From CANHBY01 sp031374415 (GTDB lineage Bacteria; Pseudomonadota; Gammaproteobacteria; Burkholderiales; Burkholderiaceae_C), in the NCBI GenBank assembly GCA_031374415.1, contig JANMGB010000048.1, forward strand, positions 1 to 12,352: a stretch of 12,352 nt of DNA, written 5' to 3'. A model generated the notes under the pieces. That model worked only from the letters and a program-made list of their open reading frames with translations. It made no database searches and had not been told where the DNA came from. The first letter of the stretch is position 1; every line of letters starts with the position of its first letter. The position numbers were made by a program, and so were the translations under genes. This document shows positions 6,520 through 12,352 of this stretch, piece by piece.

Positions 6520-7746
6520 GTGATCCGCTGGCGCCGCCGTACCGAGCCCCCGCCTCAGCCGGCGCCCGCCAGGTACCCCAGCTCAGCGGGCCTGTTGGCT
6601 CTGGCCTACGCTGGTTTGGTGGTCTATGCCAGCTTGTACCCCTTCGTGGGCTGGCGGGTCGGTAGCGCAGGTGTGTTGTTGTTTTTGGTTCAGCCGCCTC
6701 CCACTTACTGGACCTTCTTTGATTTGGTCGCGAACTGGCTGGGCTACGCCCCCTTGGGCTTCCTGTCGTTCATTGCCTTGATTCGTCAGTCTTGGCGGTC
6801 CCCGGTGGCGTTCGTGGTGGCGACATTGCTTGGCGCCACCCTGTCATTGACGCTCGAATTTTTGCAAAACTTCCTGCCCCAACGCGTGCCCTCCAATTTG
6901 GACGGCTTGCTCAACACGGGTGGCGCGCTGATCGGTGCTGCGATGGGTTGGTTGTTGCACCACCGAGGGGGCATTTCCCGTTGGCAAACTGTTCGCGAGC
7001 GCTGGTTCACGCAGCCCAGTGCGGGGGGCATGGCGCTGCTTTGTGTCTGGCCTGTGGGTTTGCTGTTCCCCTTGTCGTTTCCGTTTGCCATGGGCCAAGT
7101 GGTCGAGCGTATCCGCGAAGGCTTGGTGGAGTGGTTGAGCGACACAGCGTTGGCCGATTGGGCTCTGGCCTGGATGCCCCCACCGGTGTTGCGTGCACTC
7201 ACGCCCACGGGCGAGTTTGTGTTGATTGCGCTGGGTTTGTTGGGCCCCTGCTGCTTGGTGCTTGCGATTTCGAACGCCGGTTGGCGTCGCCGCATTTTGC
7301 TGCTGGCCATGTTGGTGGCGGGTGTCTCGACCACGTCAATGTCGAGCGCATTGAGTTTTGGCCCAGAACACGCCTGGACCTGGGCCACCCCGGTGGCTTG
7401 GTGGGCGGTGACCACCGCCAGTGTGCTGGCGTTTTTGTTGTCGTGGGCGTCACGTCGGGCTGCAGCCGCAGTGGGGTTGATGATGTTGGCGGCTCTGGTG
7501 GCCTTGGTGACGCAGGCGCCCAGCGACCCTTACTTTGCGCTCAACTTGCAAAGTTGGGAGCAGGGCCGCTTTATTCGCTTTCACGGTGCGGCCCAATGGG
7601 TCGGTTGGTTTTGGCCTTTCGTGGCCATGGCCTACCTGATGAGCTTGGTGGCAGGGCGATACCCAGGGCGTGGGCCGACAACGCTGCAGCGTGGCGATGC
7701 AACCCCAGGCCAAGCAGCCTCCCAGACATCAACGACCCCGACTTAG
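6520..7746 (+). CDS. VanZ-like family membrane protein
   Basis: Polytopic membrane protein of 408 aa with an N-terminal VanZ-like domain (about 24-147). Its landmarks are VYASLYPFVGW (35-45), ANWLGYAPLGFLSF (71-84) and LEFLQNFLPQRVPSNLDGLLNTGGALIGA (112-140), including the family's conserved acidic residue E113. The remaining 250 residues carry perhaps six more hydrophobic segments and match nothing I recognise; the C-terminus is a hydrophilic Thr/Gln-rich tail. The start is the GTG at 6520, 3 bp after the hemJ stop, which implies translational coupling. VanZ itself gives low-level teicoplanin resistance, but most chromosomal members like this have no established role and none should be assumed. 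The closely spaced ferredoxin gene follows. Confidence 0.85.
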   Translation: MIRWRRRTEPPPQPAPARYPSSAGLLALAYAGLVVYASLYPFVGWRVGSAGVLLFLVQPPPTYWTFFDLVANWLGYAPLGFLSFIALIRQSWRSPVAFVVATLLGATLSLTLEFLQNFLPQRVPSNLDGLLNTGGALIGAAMGWLLHHRGGISRWQTVRERWFTQPSAGGMALLCVWPVGLLFPLSFPFAMGQVVERIREGLVEWLSDTALADWALAWMPPPVLRALTPTGEFVLIALGLLGPCCLVLAISNAGWRRRILLLAMLVAGVSTTSMSSALSFGPEHAWTWATPVAWWAVTTASVLAFLLSWASRRAAAAVGLMMLAALVALVTQAPSDPYFALNLQSWEQGRFIRFHGAAQWVGWFWPFVAMAYLMSLVAGRYPGRGPTTLQRGDATPGQAASQTSTTPT

Positions 7747-7749
7747 AAT
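7744..7749 (+). promoter_or_regulatory. putative -10 box overlapping the VanZ stop codon
   Basis: TAGAAT begins with the TAG stop of the VanZ gene and lies 6 nt before the ferredoxin ATG, so a transcript would start at the start codon. There is no Shine-Dalgarno sequence in the 9-bp gap. The spacing equals that upstream of hemJ. No -35 box is evident. Confidence 0.4.
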
Positions 7750-7755
7750 CTGCCA

Positions 7756-8082
7756 ATGAGCTACTACAAACGTCATATTTTTTTCTGCCTCAACCAACGT
7801 GTGGGTGGCGAAGACAGCTGCTCGCAGCACGACGCCCAGGCGGGGTTTGACCATTGCAAAAGCCGCATCAAAGCCGAGCAATTGAGCGGCGCAGGGGGGG
7901 TGAGGGTGAACAAGGCAGGTTGTCTGGACCGCTGTGCAGGCGGGCCGGTGGCTGTGGTCTACCCCGAAGGGACGTGGTACACCTTCGTCGATGAGTCTGA
8001 CATCGATGAGATCGTGGACTCTCACCTCAAAGCGGGCCAAGTGGTTGAGCGTTTGCTTTTGCCGCCCCACGTGGGCCGCTGA
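7756..8082 (+). CDS. thioredoxin-like [2Fe-2S] ferredoxin
   Basis: Soluble 108-aa protein of the thioredoxin-fold [2Fe-2S] ferredoxin family (Shethna/NuoE-like). The four expected cluster ligands are C11 and C22 (FFCLNQRVGGEDSC) and C56 and C60 (AGCLDRCAGGPVAVVYPEG). A further cysteine, C34, is probably not a ligand. The PVAVVYPEGTWY segment and the following acidic stretch are typical of this group. It should be a one-electron carrier or redox sensor; the partner cannot be told from sequence. It lies 9 bp after VanZ and 28 bp before a small hydrolase, so it could be part of the hemJ operon or start from its own -10-like box overlapping the VanZ stop. Confidence 0.92.
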   Translation: MSYYKRHIFFCLNQRVGGEDSCSQHDAQAGFDHCKSRIKAEQLSGAGGVRVNKAGCLDRCAGGPVAVVYPEGTWYTFVDESDIDEIVDSHLKAGQVVERLLLPPHVGR

Positions 8083-8110
8083 CATCACTGACCCGAGGGT
8101 GACCGACCCC

Positions 8111-8737
8111 ATGAATTCAAACACTGTTCGTCAGTTACTGGCTGGCCCCGCCGGTGCCTTGGATTGCGCCCTGGACACGCCGTCCTGCACGCCTCAGGGC
8201 GTGGTCGTGATCTGTCATCCCCACCCGCAGCATGGCGGGACGATGGACAACAAGGTCGTACAAACCATCGCCCGTGCCTTTTTGCAATGGGGTTGGCGCA
8301 GCGTGCGTTTCAATTTCCGCGGTGTAGGGGTCTCTGAAGGCGCTTGGGACGACGGCCGTGGCGAAGTCGACGACGCTTTGGCCGTGATTCACGCCCAGCA
8401 CGACCCCGAACTGCCCTTCATGTTGGCTGGCTTTTCGTTTGGGGCCTATGTGGCGGCGCAAGCCCGCACGCTCTTGCCGCCTGCGCAGCAGCCCAGCCGC
8501 TTGGTGCTGGTCGGCCCCTCGACGCAACGCCAACGAATGGCCGATGTGCCTGCCAACAGCCTGGTCATTCACGGTGAGGCGGATGATGTCGTTCCCTTGT
8601 CCGCGACCCTCGATTGGGCCCGGCCACAAAACCTGCCCGTGATCGTATTTCCCGGCGTGGGACATTTTTTCCATGGCCAGTTGGGCTTGCTCAAAAGCGT
8701 GCTGGGCCAGCAACTGCGTGCGCCTGCCGTTCCTTGA
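8111..8737 (+). CDS. alpha/beta hydrolase (small serine hydrolase)
   Basis: Cytoplasmic alpha/beta-fold hydrolase of 208 aa. The N-terminal motif CHPHPQHGGTMDNKVV (35-50) and RFNFRGVGVSEG (66-77) are characteristic of a widespread proteobacterial group of uncharacterised hydrolases. The nucleophile elbow is GFSFG (107-111) with S109; the acid is probably D159 in HGEADDVVPL (154-163) and the histidine H185 in GVGHFFHG. There is no lid insertion or signal peptide. The substrate is unknown; an esterase or acyl-transfer role is possible. The frame is open further upstream, but that part overlaps the ferredoxin gene; the ATG at 8111 follows GAGGGTGA by 9 nt and gives the family N-terminus. It follows the ferredoxin by 28 bp. 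Confidence 0.9.
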   Translation: MNSNTVRQLLAGPAGALDCALDTPSCTPQGVVVICHPHPQHGGTMDNKVVQTIARAFLQWGWRSVRFNFRGVGVSEGAWDDGRGEVDDALAVIHAQHDPELPFMLAGFSFGAYVAAQARTLLPPAQQPSRLVLVGPSTQRQRMADVPANSLVIHGEADDVVPLSATLDWARPQNLPVIVFPGVGHFFHGQLGLLKSVLGQQLRAPAVP

Positions 8738-8799
8738 GCGTGGTGTCCTACAGGCCCTCACGTCACGCCCACCTATTTCACCAACAAGAGACTGTCGTC

Positions 8800-9948
8800 A
8801 TGAAACGAGTATGGATTTTGCTTTTGGGTTTGTGTTTGACCAGTCTGACCCAAGCCCAAGCCATTCAGCCGCCCGAGATCGCCGCCCGCAGCTTTGTGTT
8901 GTTCGATCTGACCAGCAATCAAACCCTGGCTGAGCGCAACGCCGATGCGCCGGCCGATCCGGCATCACTCACCAAATTGATGACCGCCTATGTGGTGTTT
9001 GCGGCTCTGCGCGACAAAAAACTCACCCTGGAGCAAACCGTGTCGGTGTCCAAACGGGCTTGGGAAGAGCGCAAGGGTGGTGGCTCGCTGATGTTCATTG
9101 ACACGACCATGACCCCCAAAGTCGAAGAACTGTTGCGCGGCATGATCGTTCAAAGCGGCAACGACGCCTCGGTGGCCTTGGCCGAAGCAGTGGGCGGCAC
9201 GCTGGAGCAATTCGTGGCCATGATGAACCGTCAAGCCCAGGCGTTTGGTCTCAAAAACACCACCTTCAAGAACGTCACGGGCCTGACCGAGCCGGGCCAT
9301 GCCAGCACGGCCCGCGATCTGGCTTTTATTGCCACCCGCATCATCCGTGACTTCCCCGAGTACTACACCTACTACTCGATCAAAGACTTCAAGTACAACA
9401 ACATCGCACAGCCCAACCGCAATCTTCTGTTGCGTCGCGACCCCACTGTGGACGGCATGAAAACCGGCTACACCGAGGCGGCCGGTTACTGTTTGATTGC
9501 CAGTGCGCAGCGCGAATTCCCCAACGGCCGCCGCCGTTTGCTCAGCGTGGTGCTCAATACCACCTCCATGGAAGCGCGCGCCAGTGAGAGCCAAAAGCTG
9601 CTCAACTGGGGCTACCAAGCGTTCGATGCCATCAGCTTGTTTGAGGCCGACAAGGCGATCACGACCGTCGAGGTCTGGAAGGGTGCCACCAAGGAGGTGC
9701 GTCTGCGTGCCGCTCGCTCAGTGGTCGTCAGCGTGCCCAAGGGCGACAGTGGAAAACTGCAAACCCAGCTGCAACGTACCGACCCTCTGGTCGCTCCGCT
9801 GAGCAAGGACCAGCGCGTGGGCTCGGTCAAGGTGACCAGTGCCACTGGCGCTGTCCTGGCTGAGGTGCCCTTGGTCGTGATGGAGCCCGTGGACCAGGCC
9901 AGCTTGTTCGGACGCATGTGGGATGCCATCCGCTTGTGGATCAAATAG
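8800..9948 (+). CDS. dacA: D-alanyl-D-alanine carboxypeptidase (PBP5/6 type)
   Basis: Periplasmic, membrane-anchored penicillin-binding protein of peptidase family S11 that removes the terminal D-Ala from peptidoglycan pentapeptides. It has 382 aa. A signal peptide ends at about AQA (19-21). The three active-site motifs are SLTK (S56 nucleophile, K59), SGN (119-121) and KTG (221-223). The C-terminal beta domain spans about 285-365 and ends with an amphipathic helix (about 368-382, SLFGRMWDAIRLWIK) that anchors PBP5-like enzymes to the inner membrane. The frame is open from 8614, but the ATG at 8800 starts the signal peptide and has AAGAG 10 nt upstream. The following ybeD-lipB-lipA order is as in E. 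coli after dacA. The paralogue label (dacA or dacC) is arbitrary. Confidence 0.96.
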   Translation: MKRVWILLLGLCLTSLTQAQAIQPPEIAARSFVLFDLTSNQTLAERNADAPADPASLTKLMTAYVVFAALRDKKLTLEQTVSVSKRAWEERKGGGSLMFIDTTMTPKVEELLRGMIVQSGNDASVALAEAVGGTLEQFVAMMNRQAQAFGLKNTTFKNVTGLTEPGHASTARDLAFIATRIIRDFPEYYTYYSIKDFKYNNIAQPNRNLLLRRDPTVDGMKTGYTEAAGYCLIASAQREFPNGRRRLLSVVLNTTSMEARASESQKLLNWGYQAFDAISLFEADKAITTVEVWKGATKEVRLRAARSVVVSVPKGDSGKLQTQLQRTDPLVAPLSKDQRVGSVKVTSATGAVLAEVPLVVMEPVDQASLFGRMWDAIRLWIK

Positions 9949-9975
9949 GATATTTCCAACTGTTGTCAGGCTCAC

Positions 9976-10251
9976 ATGCGCGATATTCCACCCGAACAGT
10001 CTTTGATTGAGTACCCCTGCCAGTTTCCCATCAAGGTCATTGGCATGAACGTCGACGGCTTCACGGAGGCCGTGGTCAACATCGCCACGCAGTTTGATCC
10101 CTCACTCGGCCCCGAAGGCATTGAAACCCGCACGAGCTCGGCGCACAAGTACCTCAGCGTCACCGTCACCATCACGGCCACCAGCCGGGTGCAACTTGAT
10201 GAGCTCTACCGCACTTTGAGCACGCACCCCCTGGTGCGCAAGGTGTTGTGA
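9976..10251 (+). CDS. ybeD: YbeD family protein (DUF493)
   Basis: Small cytoplasmic protein of 91 aa of the DUF493/YbeD family, an ACT-like alpha/beta fold with a suggested but unproven link to lipoate metabolism. Family features are LIEYPCQFPIKVIGMN (10-25), SSAHKYLSVTVTITATS (54-70) and the C-terminal LYRTLSTHPLVRKVL (77-91). It starts 27 bp after dacA. Its TGA stop (10249-10251) overlaps the GTG start of lipB (10248), which points to translational coupling. The position between dacA and lipB matches E. coli. The family is secure, the molecular function not. Confidence 0.93.
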   Translation: MRDIPPEQSLIEYPCQFPIKVIGMNVDGFTEAVVNIATQFDPSLGPEGIETRTSSAHKYLSVTVTITATSRVQLDELYRTLSTHPLVRKVL

Positions 10252-10946
10252 ATGTGAACGTCTTGAACCTGGGGCAGGTGGCCTACCTCCCGACCTGGGA
10301 GGCCATGCGCGCATTCACGCAGGGGCGCAGTGCTGAAACTGCTGATGAGCTCTGGATGTGCGAGCACCCTCCCGTTTTTACGCAAGGCGTGGCAGGGCAG
10401 GCGTCTCATGTGTTGGATGCGGGAGATATCCCTGTGGTGCTCACCAACCGGGGTGGCCAAGTCACCTACCATGGGCCGGGGCAGGTCGTGGCTTACCCCT
10501 TGATCGACCTTCAGCGCTTGGGTATTTTCGTCAAAGAGTACGTCTATCGCCTCGAACACAGCCTGCTCAAGACCCTTGAGCATGTGGGTGTCACCGGCCA
10601 CCGGGTGCCCGGTGCGCCGGGCATTTACGTGCGCCTTGACGACCCCTTCAGCCACGCCCCTCTTGAACAGGCTGCTCCACGTGATCGACTGGGTGTCCGG
10701 CGCGGGGACGAGGCCTTTGCGGGCCTAGGGAAAATCGCAGCCTTGGGGCTTAAAGTCAGTCGCCACTGCACTTATCACGGCTTGGCCTTGAACGTGGCCA
10801 TGGATCTCGTGCCATTTTCCCGCATCAACCCCTGTGGCTACCCGGGCCTGCAGACGGTGGACTTGGCTACACTGGGCGTCCAGATTCATCCCGCCGAGGT
10901 GGCACAGCGGCTGGCCAACACCCTGGCCTCGCACCTCAGCCCCTGA
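10248..10946 (+). CDS. lipB: octanoyl-[acyl-carrier-protein]:protein N-octanoyltransferase
   Basis: Transfers octanoate from octanoyl-ACP to the lipoyl domains of 2-oxoacid dehydrogenases and GcvH, giving the substrate of LipA. It has 232 aa. Family motifs are RGGQVTYHGPGQVVAYPLIDL (68-88), GLGKIAALGLKV (159-170), HCTYHGLALNVAMDL (173-187) and INPCGYPGLQTVDL (193-206). The catalytic pair is K162 and C196; their 34-residue spacing equals that of K135/C169 in the E. coli enzyme. It is about 20 residues longer than E. coli LipB, with a charged insert at 131-157 just before the catalytic Lys. The GTG start overlaps the ybeD stop in a GTGA arrangement; a second GTG two codons later is an alternative. 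lipA follows after 59 bp. Confidence 0.96.
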   Translation: MNVNVLNLGQVAYLPTWEAMRAFTQGRSAETADELWMCEHPPVFTQGVAGQASHVLDAGDIPVVLTNRGGQVTYHGPGQVVAYPLIDLQRLGIFVKEYVYRLEHSLLKTLEHVGVTGHRVPGAPGIYVRLDDPFSHAPLEQAAPRDRLGVRRGDEAFAGLGKIAALGLKVSRHCTYHGLALNVAMDLVPFSRINPCGYPGLQTVDLATLGVQIHPAEVAQRLANTLASHLSP

Positions 10947-11005
10947 GGACTCGCTGCGTTGGCCGCATCCGTTTACCACCTCGTCACACCGCAGAAAGTT
11001 TTTCC

Positions 11006-11998
11006 ATGGCCACCCACAACGTGATCCGTGAGGCGCAAAGCGCCGAGACCTTTGACGCCACCGCGAAGCAAAAATCGCAGGCCAAAACCTCGCGCATCCC
11101 GATCAAAATCATTCCCGCCGAAACCCTCAAGAAGCCCGACTGGATTCGCGTCAAGGCGGGCTCGCCCAGCACGCGGTTTTATGAGATCAAACAAATTTTG
11201 CGCGAGCACAAGCTGCACACCGTGTGTGAAGAGGCCTCCTGCCCCAACATCGGCGAGTGCTTTGGCAAAGGCACGGCCACCTTCATGATCATGGGTGACA
11301 AGTGCACACGCCGATGCCCATTTTGTGACGTAGGCCATGGCCGCCCCGACCCCCTGGACAAGGACGAGCCCGCCAACCTCGCCAAGACCATTGCGGCCCT
11401 GAAGCTCAAGTACGTGGTGATCACCAGCGTCGACCGCGATGACCTGCGCGACGGCGGCGCCGGCCATTTCAAAGAATGCATTGAGCAAGTCCGTGCGCTC
11501 AGCCCCGAGACGCGCATTGAGATTTTGACGCCCGACTTCCGCGGCCGCATGGACCGCGCGCTGGACATCCTCAAGGCGGTGCCACCCGACGTGATGAACC
11601 ACAACCTGGAGACCGTGCCACGCTTGTACAAAAGCGTGCGCCCCGGCTCAGACTACGCCTACAGCCTGAACCTGCTCAAGCGCTTCAAAGAATTCGCCCC
11701 CGATGTGCCGACCAAGAGCGGCATCATGGTCGGACTGGGCGAAACAGATGAAGAAATTCTGCAGGTCATGCGTGACATGCGTGAGCACCACATTGACATG
11801 CTCACCCTGGGCCAGTACCTGGCCCCCAGCGGTCACCACCTGCCCGTGCTGCGCTACGTGCACCCCGACACCTTCCGCATGTTTGAGCAAGAAGCCCACA
11901 AGATGGGCTTCACGCATGCCGCTGTGGGGGCCATGGTGCGCTCCAGCTACCACGCTGATGAGCAGGCCTACGCCGCGGGGGTGAGTGTCGGTACTTGA
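11006..11998 (+). CDS. lipA: lipoyl synthase (radical SAM)
   Basis: Radical SAM enzyme that inserts two sulfurs into protein-bound octanoyl groups, completing lipoate synthesis. It has 330 aa. The auxiliary [4Fe-4S] cluster ligands are C74, C79 and C85 (CEEASCPNIGEC), with a serine from the C-terminal RSSYHA motif (312-317). The SAM-binding cluster uses C100, C104 and C107 (CTRRCPFCDVGHGRPDPLD). Other conserved segments are TSVDRDDLRDGGAGHF (140-155), NHNLETVPRLY (198-208), GIMVGLGE (239-246) and LTLGQYLAPSGHHLPV (266-281). The ATG at 11006 follows AGAAAG. The poorly conserved first 30 residues are Lys/Thr-rich. It works directly after LipB, its upstream neighbour. I see no T-tract terminator after it; palindromic repeats lie about 140 bp downstream. 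Confidence 0.98.
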   Translation: MATHNVIREAQSAETFDATAKQKSQAKTSRIPIKIIPAETLKKPDWIRVKAGSPSTRFYEIKQILREHKLHTVCEEASCPNIGECFGKGTATFMIMGDKCTRRCPFCDVGHGRPDPLDKDEPANLAKTIAALKLKYVVITSVDRDDLRDGGAGHFKECIEQVRALSPETRIEILTPDFRGRMDRALDILKAVPPDVMNHNLETVPRLYKSVRPGSDYAYSLNLLKRFKEFAPDVPTKSGIMVGLGETDEEILQVMRDMREHHIDMLTLGQYLAPSGHHLPVLRYVHPDTFRMFEQEAHKMGFTHAAVGAMVRSSYHADEQAYAAGVSVGT

Positions 11999-12136
11999 GC
12001 CTGGTGACGCGACACTGGTACTCCGTCTCAGTGAATTTCAAAGGTTGATTGCGCCAAAGCGGACAGGTGGTGCATGGGCAAGCTGAGGTTGCGGGAATGC
12101 AGTGCGCGGGGATGTTGCTCTTGAGGCACCCTCCTG
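11999..12136. other. intergenic stretch after lipA without recognised gene
   Basis: The 138 bp between the lipA stop and the first palindromic repeat contain no frame that I would call a gene and no hairpin with a T-tract. The short frames crossing this segment are not credible proteins. Confidence 0.6.
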
Positions 12137-12160
12137 GATCCCCGCCTGCGCGGGGATGAC
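12137..12160 (-). repeat. REP-like palindromic repeat, copy A
   Basis: The core 12138-12157 is a perfect 8-bp inverted repeat (ATCCCCGC/GCGGGGAT) with the loop CTGC. The 24-bp unit 12137-12160 is the reverse complement of copy B at 12214-12237 except for two positions; these are paired in the stem, C-G here and T-A in copy B. Such compensatory change argues that the hairpin is selected or copied as a structure. Similar GTCATTCCCGCGCAGGCGGG-type units are common dispersed repeats in proteobacteria and resemble neisserial dRS3. Together the two copies could act as a bidirectional terminator or mRNA stabiliser for lipA. Confidence 0.75.
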
Positions 12161-12190
12161 GGGGATGACGGGGATGACGGGGATGACGGG
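12155..12190 (+). repeat. 4 x 9-bp tandem repeat GATGACGGG
   Basis: Four exact head-to-tail copies of GATGACGGG start inside the right arm of palindromic repeat A and extend it. The unit repeats the last bases of the palindromic element, so it probably grew by slippage or recombination at its end. No protein-coding role is likely. Confidence 0.95.
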
Positions 12191-12213
12191 GGCAGGGTTT
12201 GGCATCTCTCCAT

Positions 12214-12237
12214 GTCATTCCCGCGCAGGCGGGAATC
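12214..12237 (+). repeat. REP-like palindromic repeat, copy B (interrupted)
   Basis: The perfect 8-bp inverted repeat ATTCCCGC/GCGGGAAT (12217-12224 and 12229-12236) encloses the loop GCAG. It is an inverted near-copy of repeat A, 53 bp away. The match to copy A stops at 12237, exactly where the intron-like sequence begins at 12238, as expected if the intron split this copy. Confidence 0.75.
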
Positions 12238-12352
12238 GTGCGCCCGTGAAGGCGTGCAATCAGCACGGTGGAAGTCCGTGTCGGGGCAAGCCATGACCCC
12301 GTAGCCGAGAGTAACTGCGTCGCTGCGAAGCGGGGTGGAGAGCAACTGGAGG
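12238..12352 (+). mobile_element. group II intron, 5' end (partial, runs off window)
   Basis: The sequence starts with GTGCG, the 5' consensus of bacterial group II introns. It goes on with domain I-like features: a short stem CGCC/GGCG (12241-12244 with 12251-12254), the hairpin CACGG-TGGAAGT-CCGTG (12263-12279) of the GGTGGAAGTCC type seen in many bacterial group II introns, and a GGGG/CCCC helix around CAAGCCATGA (12282-12299). No reverse transcriptase/maturase coding begins before the edge; one would be expected a few hundred bases further right. The start abuts a palindromic repeat hairpin, a kind of target used by group IIC introns. The call rests on motif recognition and the sharp junction, not on a covariance model. 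Confidence 0.7.

Noticed and set aside
6792..7850. 352-codon plus-strand frame overlapping the VanZ gene
   Set aside because: Alternative frame of the VanZ coding region; Gly/Cys/His-rich without membrane pattern, and it runs into the ferredoxin gene.
8614..8799. N-terminal extension of the D,D-carboxypeptidase
   Set aside because: It overlaps the hydrolase gene in another frame and would bury the signal peptide; the ATG at 8800 gives a proper leader.
12155..12190. CRISPR array
   Set aside because: The repeats are 9 bp and directly abutting, without spacers.
12102..12296. Small ORFs over the terminal repeats and intron
   Set aside because: Their repeated GMT or HPR tripeptides simply translate the 9-bp tandem repeat; not proteins.

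Overview
The window looks like a chromosomal segment of a betaproteobacterium of the order Burkholderiales, most likely Comamonadaceae-like. The grounds are high-GC coding, the PhoH/YbeY pair, an aspartate-type HemB next to a HemJ-type protein, a dacA-ybeD-lipB-lipA block, and protein sequences that read like that family. The assignment is by recognition; no search was run.

Layout, left to right. A long minus-strand sensor histidine kinase (192-2210) faces away from a plus-strand pair, a PhoH-family ATPase (2249-3217) and the rRNA-processing endoribonuclease YbeY (3235-3702). YbeY overlaps tail-to-tail, by 19 bp, a minus-strand CorA-type Mg2+ channel (3684-4778), which follows hemB (4805-5821, minus) closely enough to share its transcript. 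A roughly 250-bp divergent region then separates hemB from a plus-strand run: a HemJ-type protoporphyrinogen oxidase, a VanZ-like membrane protein, a thioredoxin-like [2Fe-2S] ferredoxin, a small alpha/beta hydrolase, a DacA-type D,D-carboxypeptidase, YbeD, LipB and LipA (6076-11998). The last 350 bases have no host gene. They hold two inverted copies of a short palindromic repeat, a four-unit 9-bp tandem repeat, and what looks like the 5' end of a group II intron running off the right edge.

Functional themes are heme synthesis (hemB and hemJ, divergent), lipoate synthesis and attachment (ybeD, lipB, lipA), cell-wall trimming (dacA), RNA maturation (ybeY with phoH) and Mg2+ transport (corA). 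In E. coli the ybeZ-ybeY cluster and the dacA-ybeD-lipB-lipA cluster also lie near each other, so the neighbourhood is partly ancestral.

No wholly new protein system is visible; the proteins belong to recognisable families. The two most interesting items are non-coding. One is a compact four-hairpin segment between hemB and hemJ (about 5891-6005), preceded by a -10-like box and ending in a textbook rho-independent terminator, with a CCTCCC loop; it looks like an unannotated small RNA or a hemJ leader attenuator. The other is the group II intron 5' end placed one base after a palindromic repeat hairpin, apparently splitting the repeat unit.
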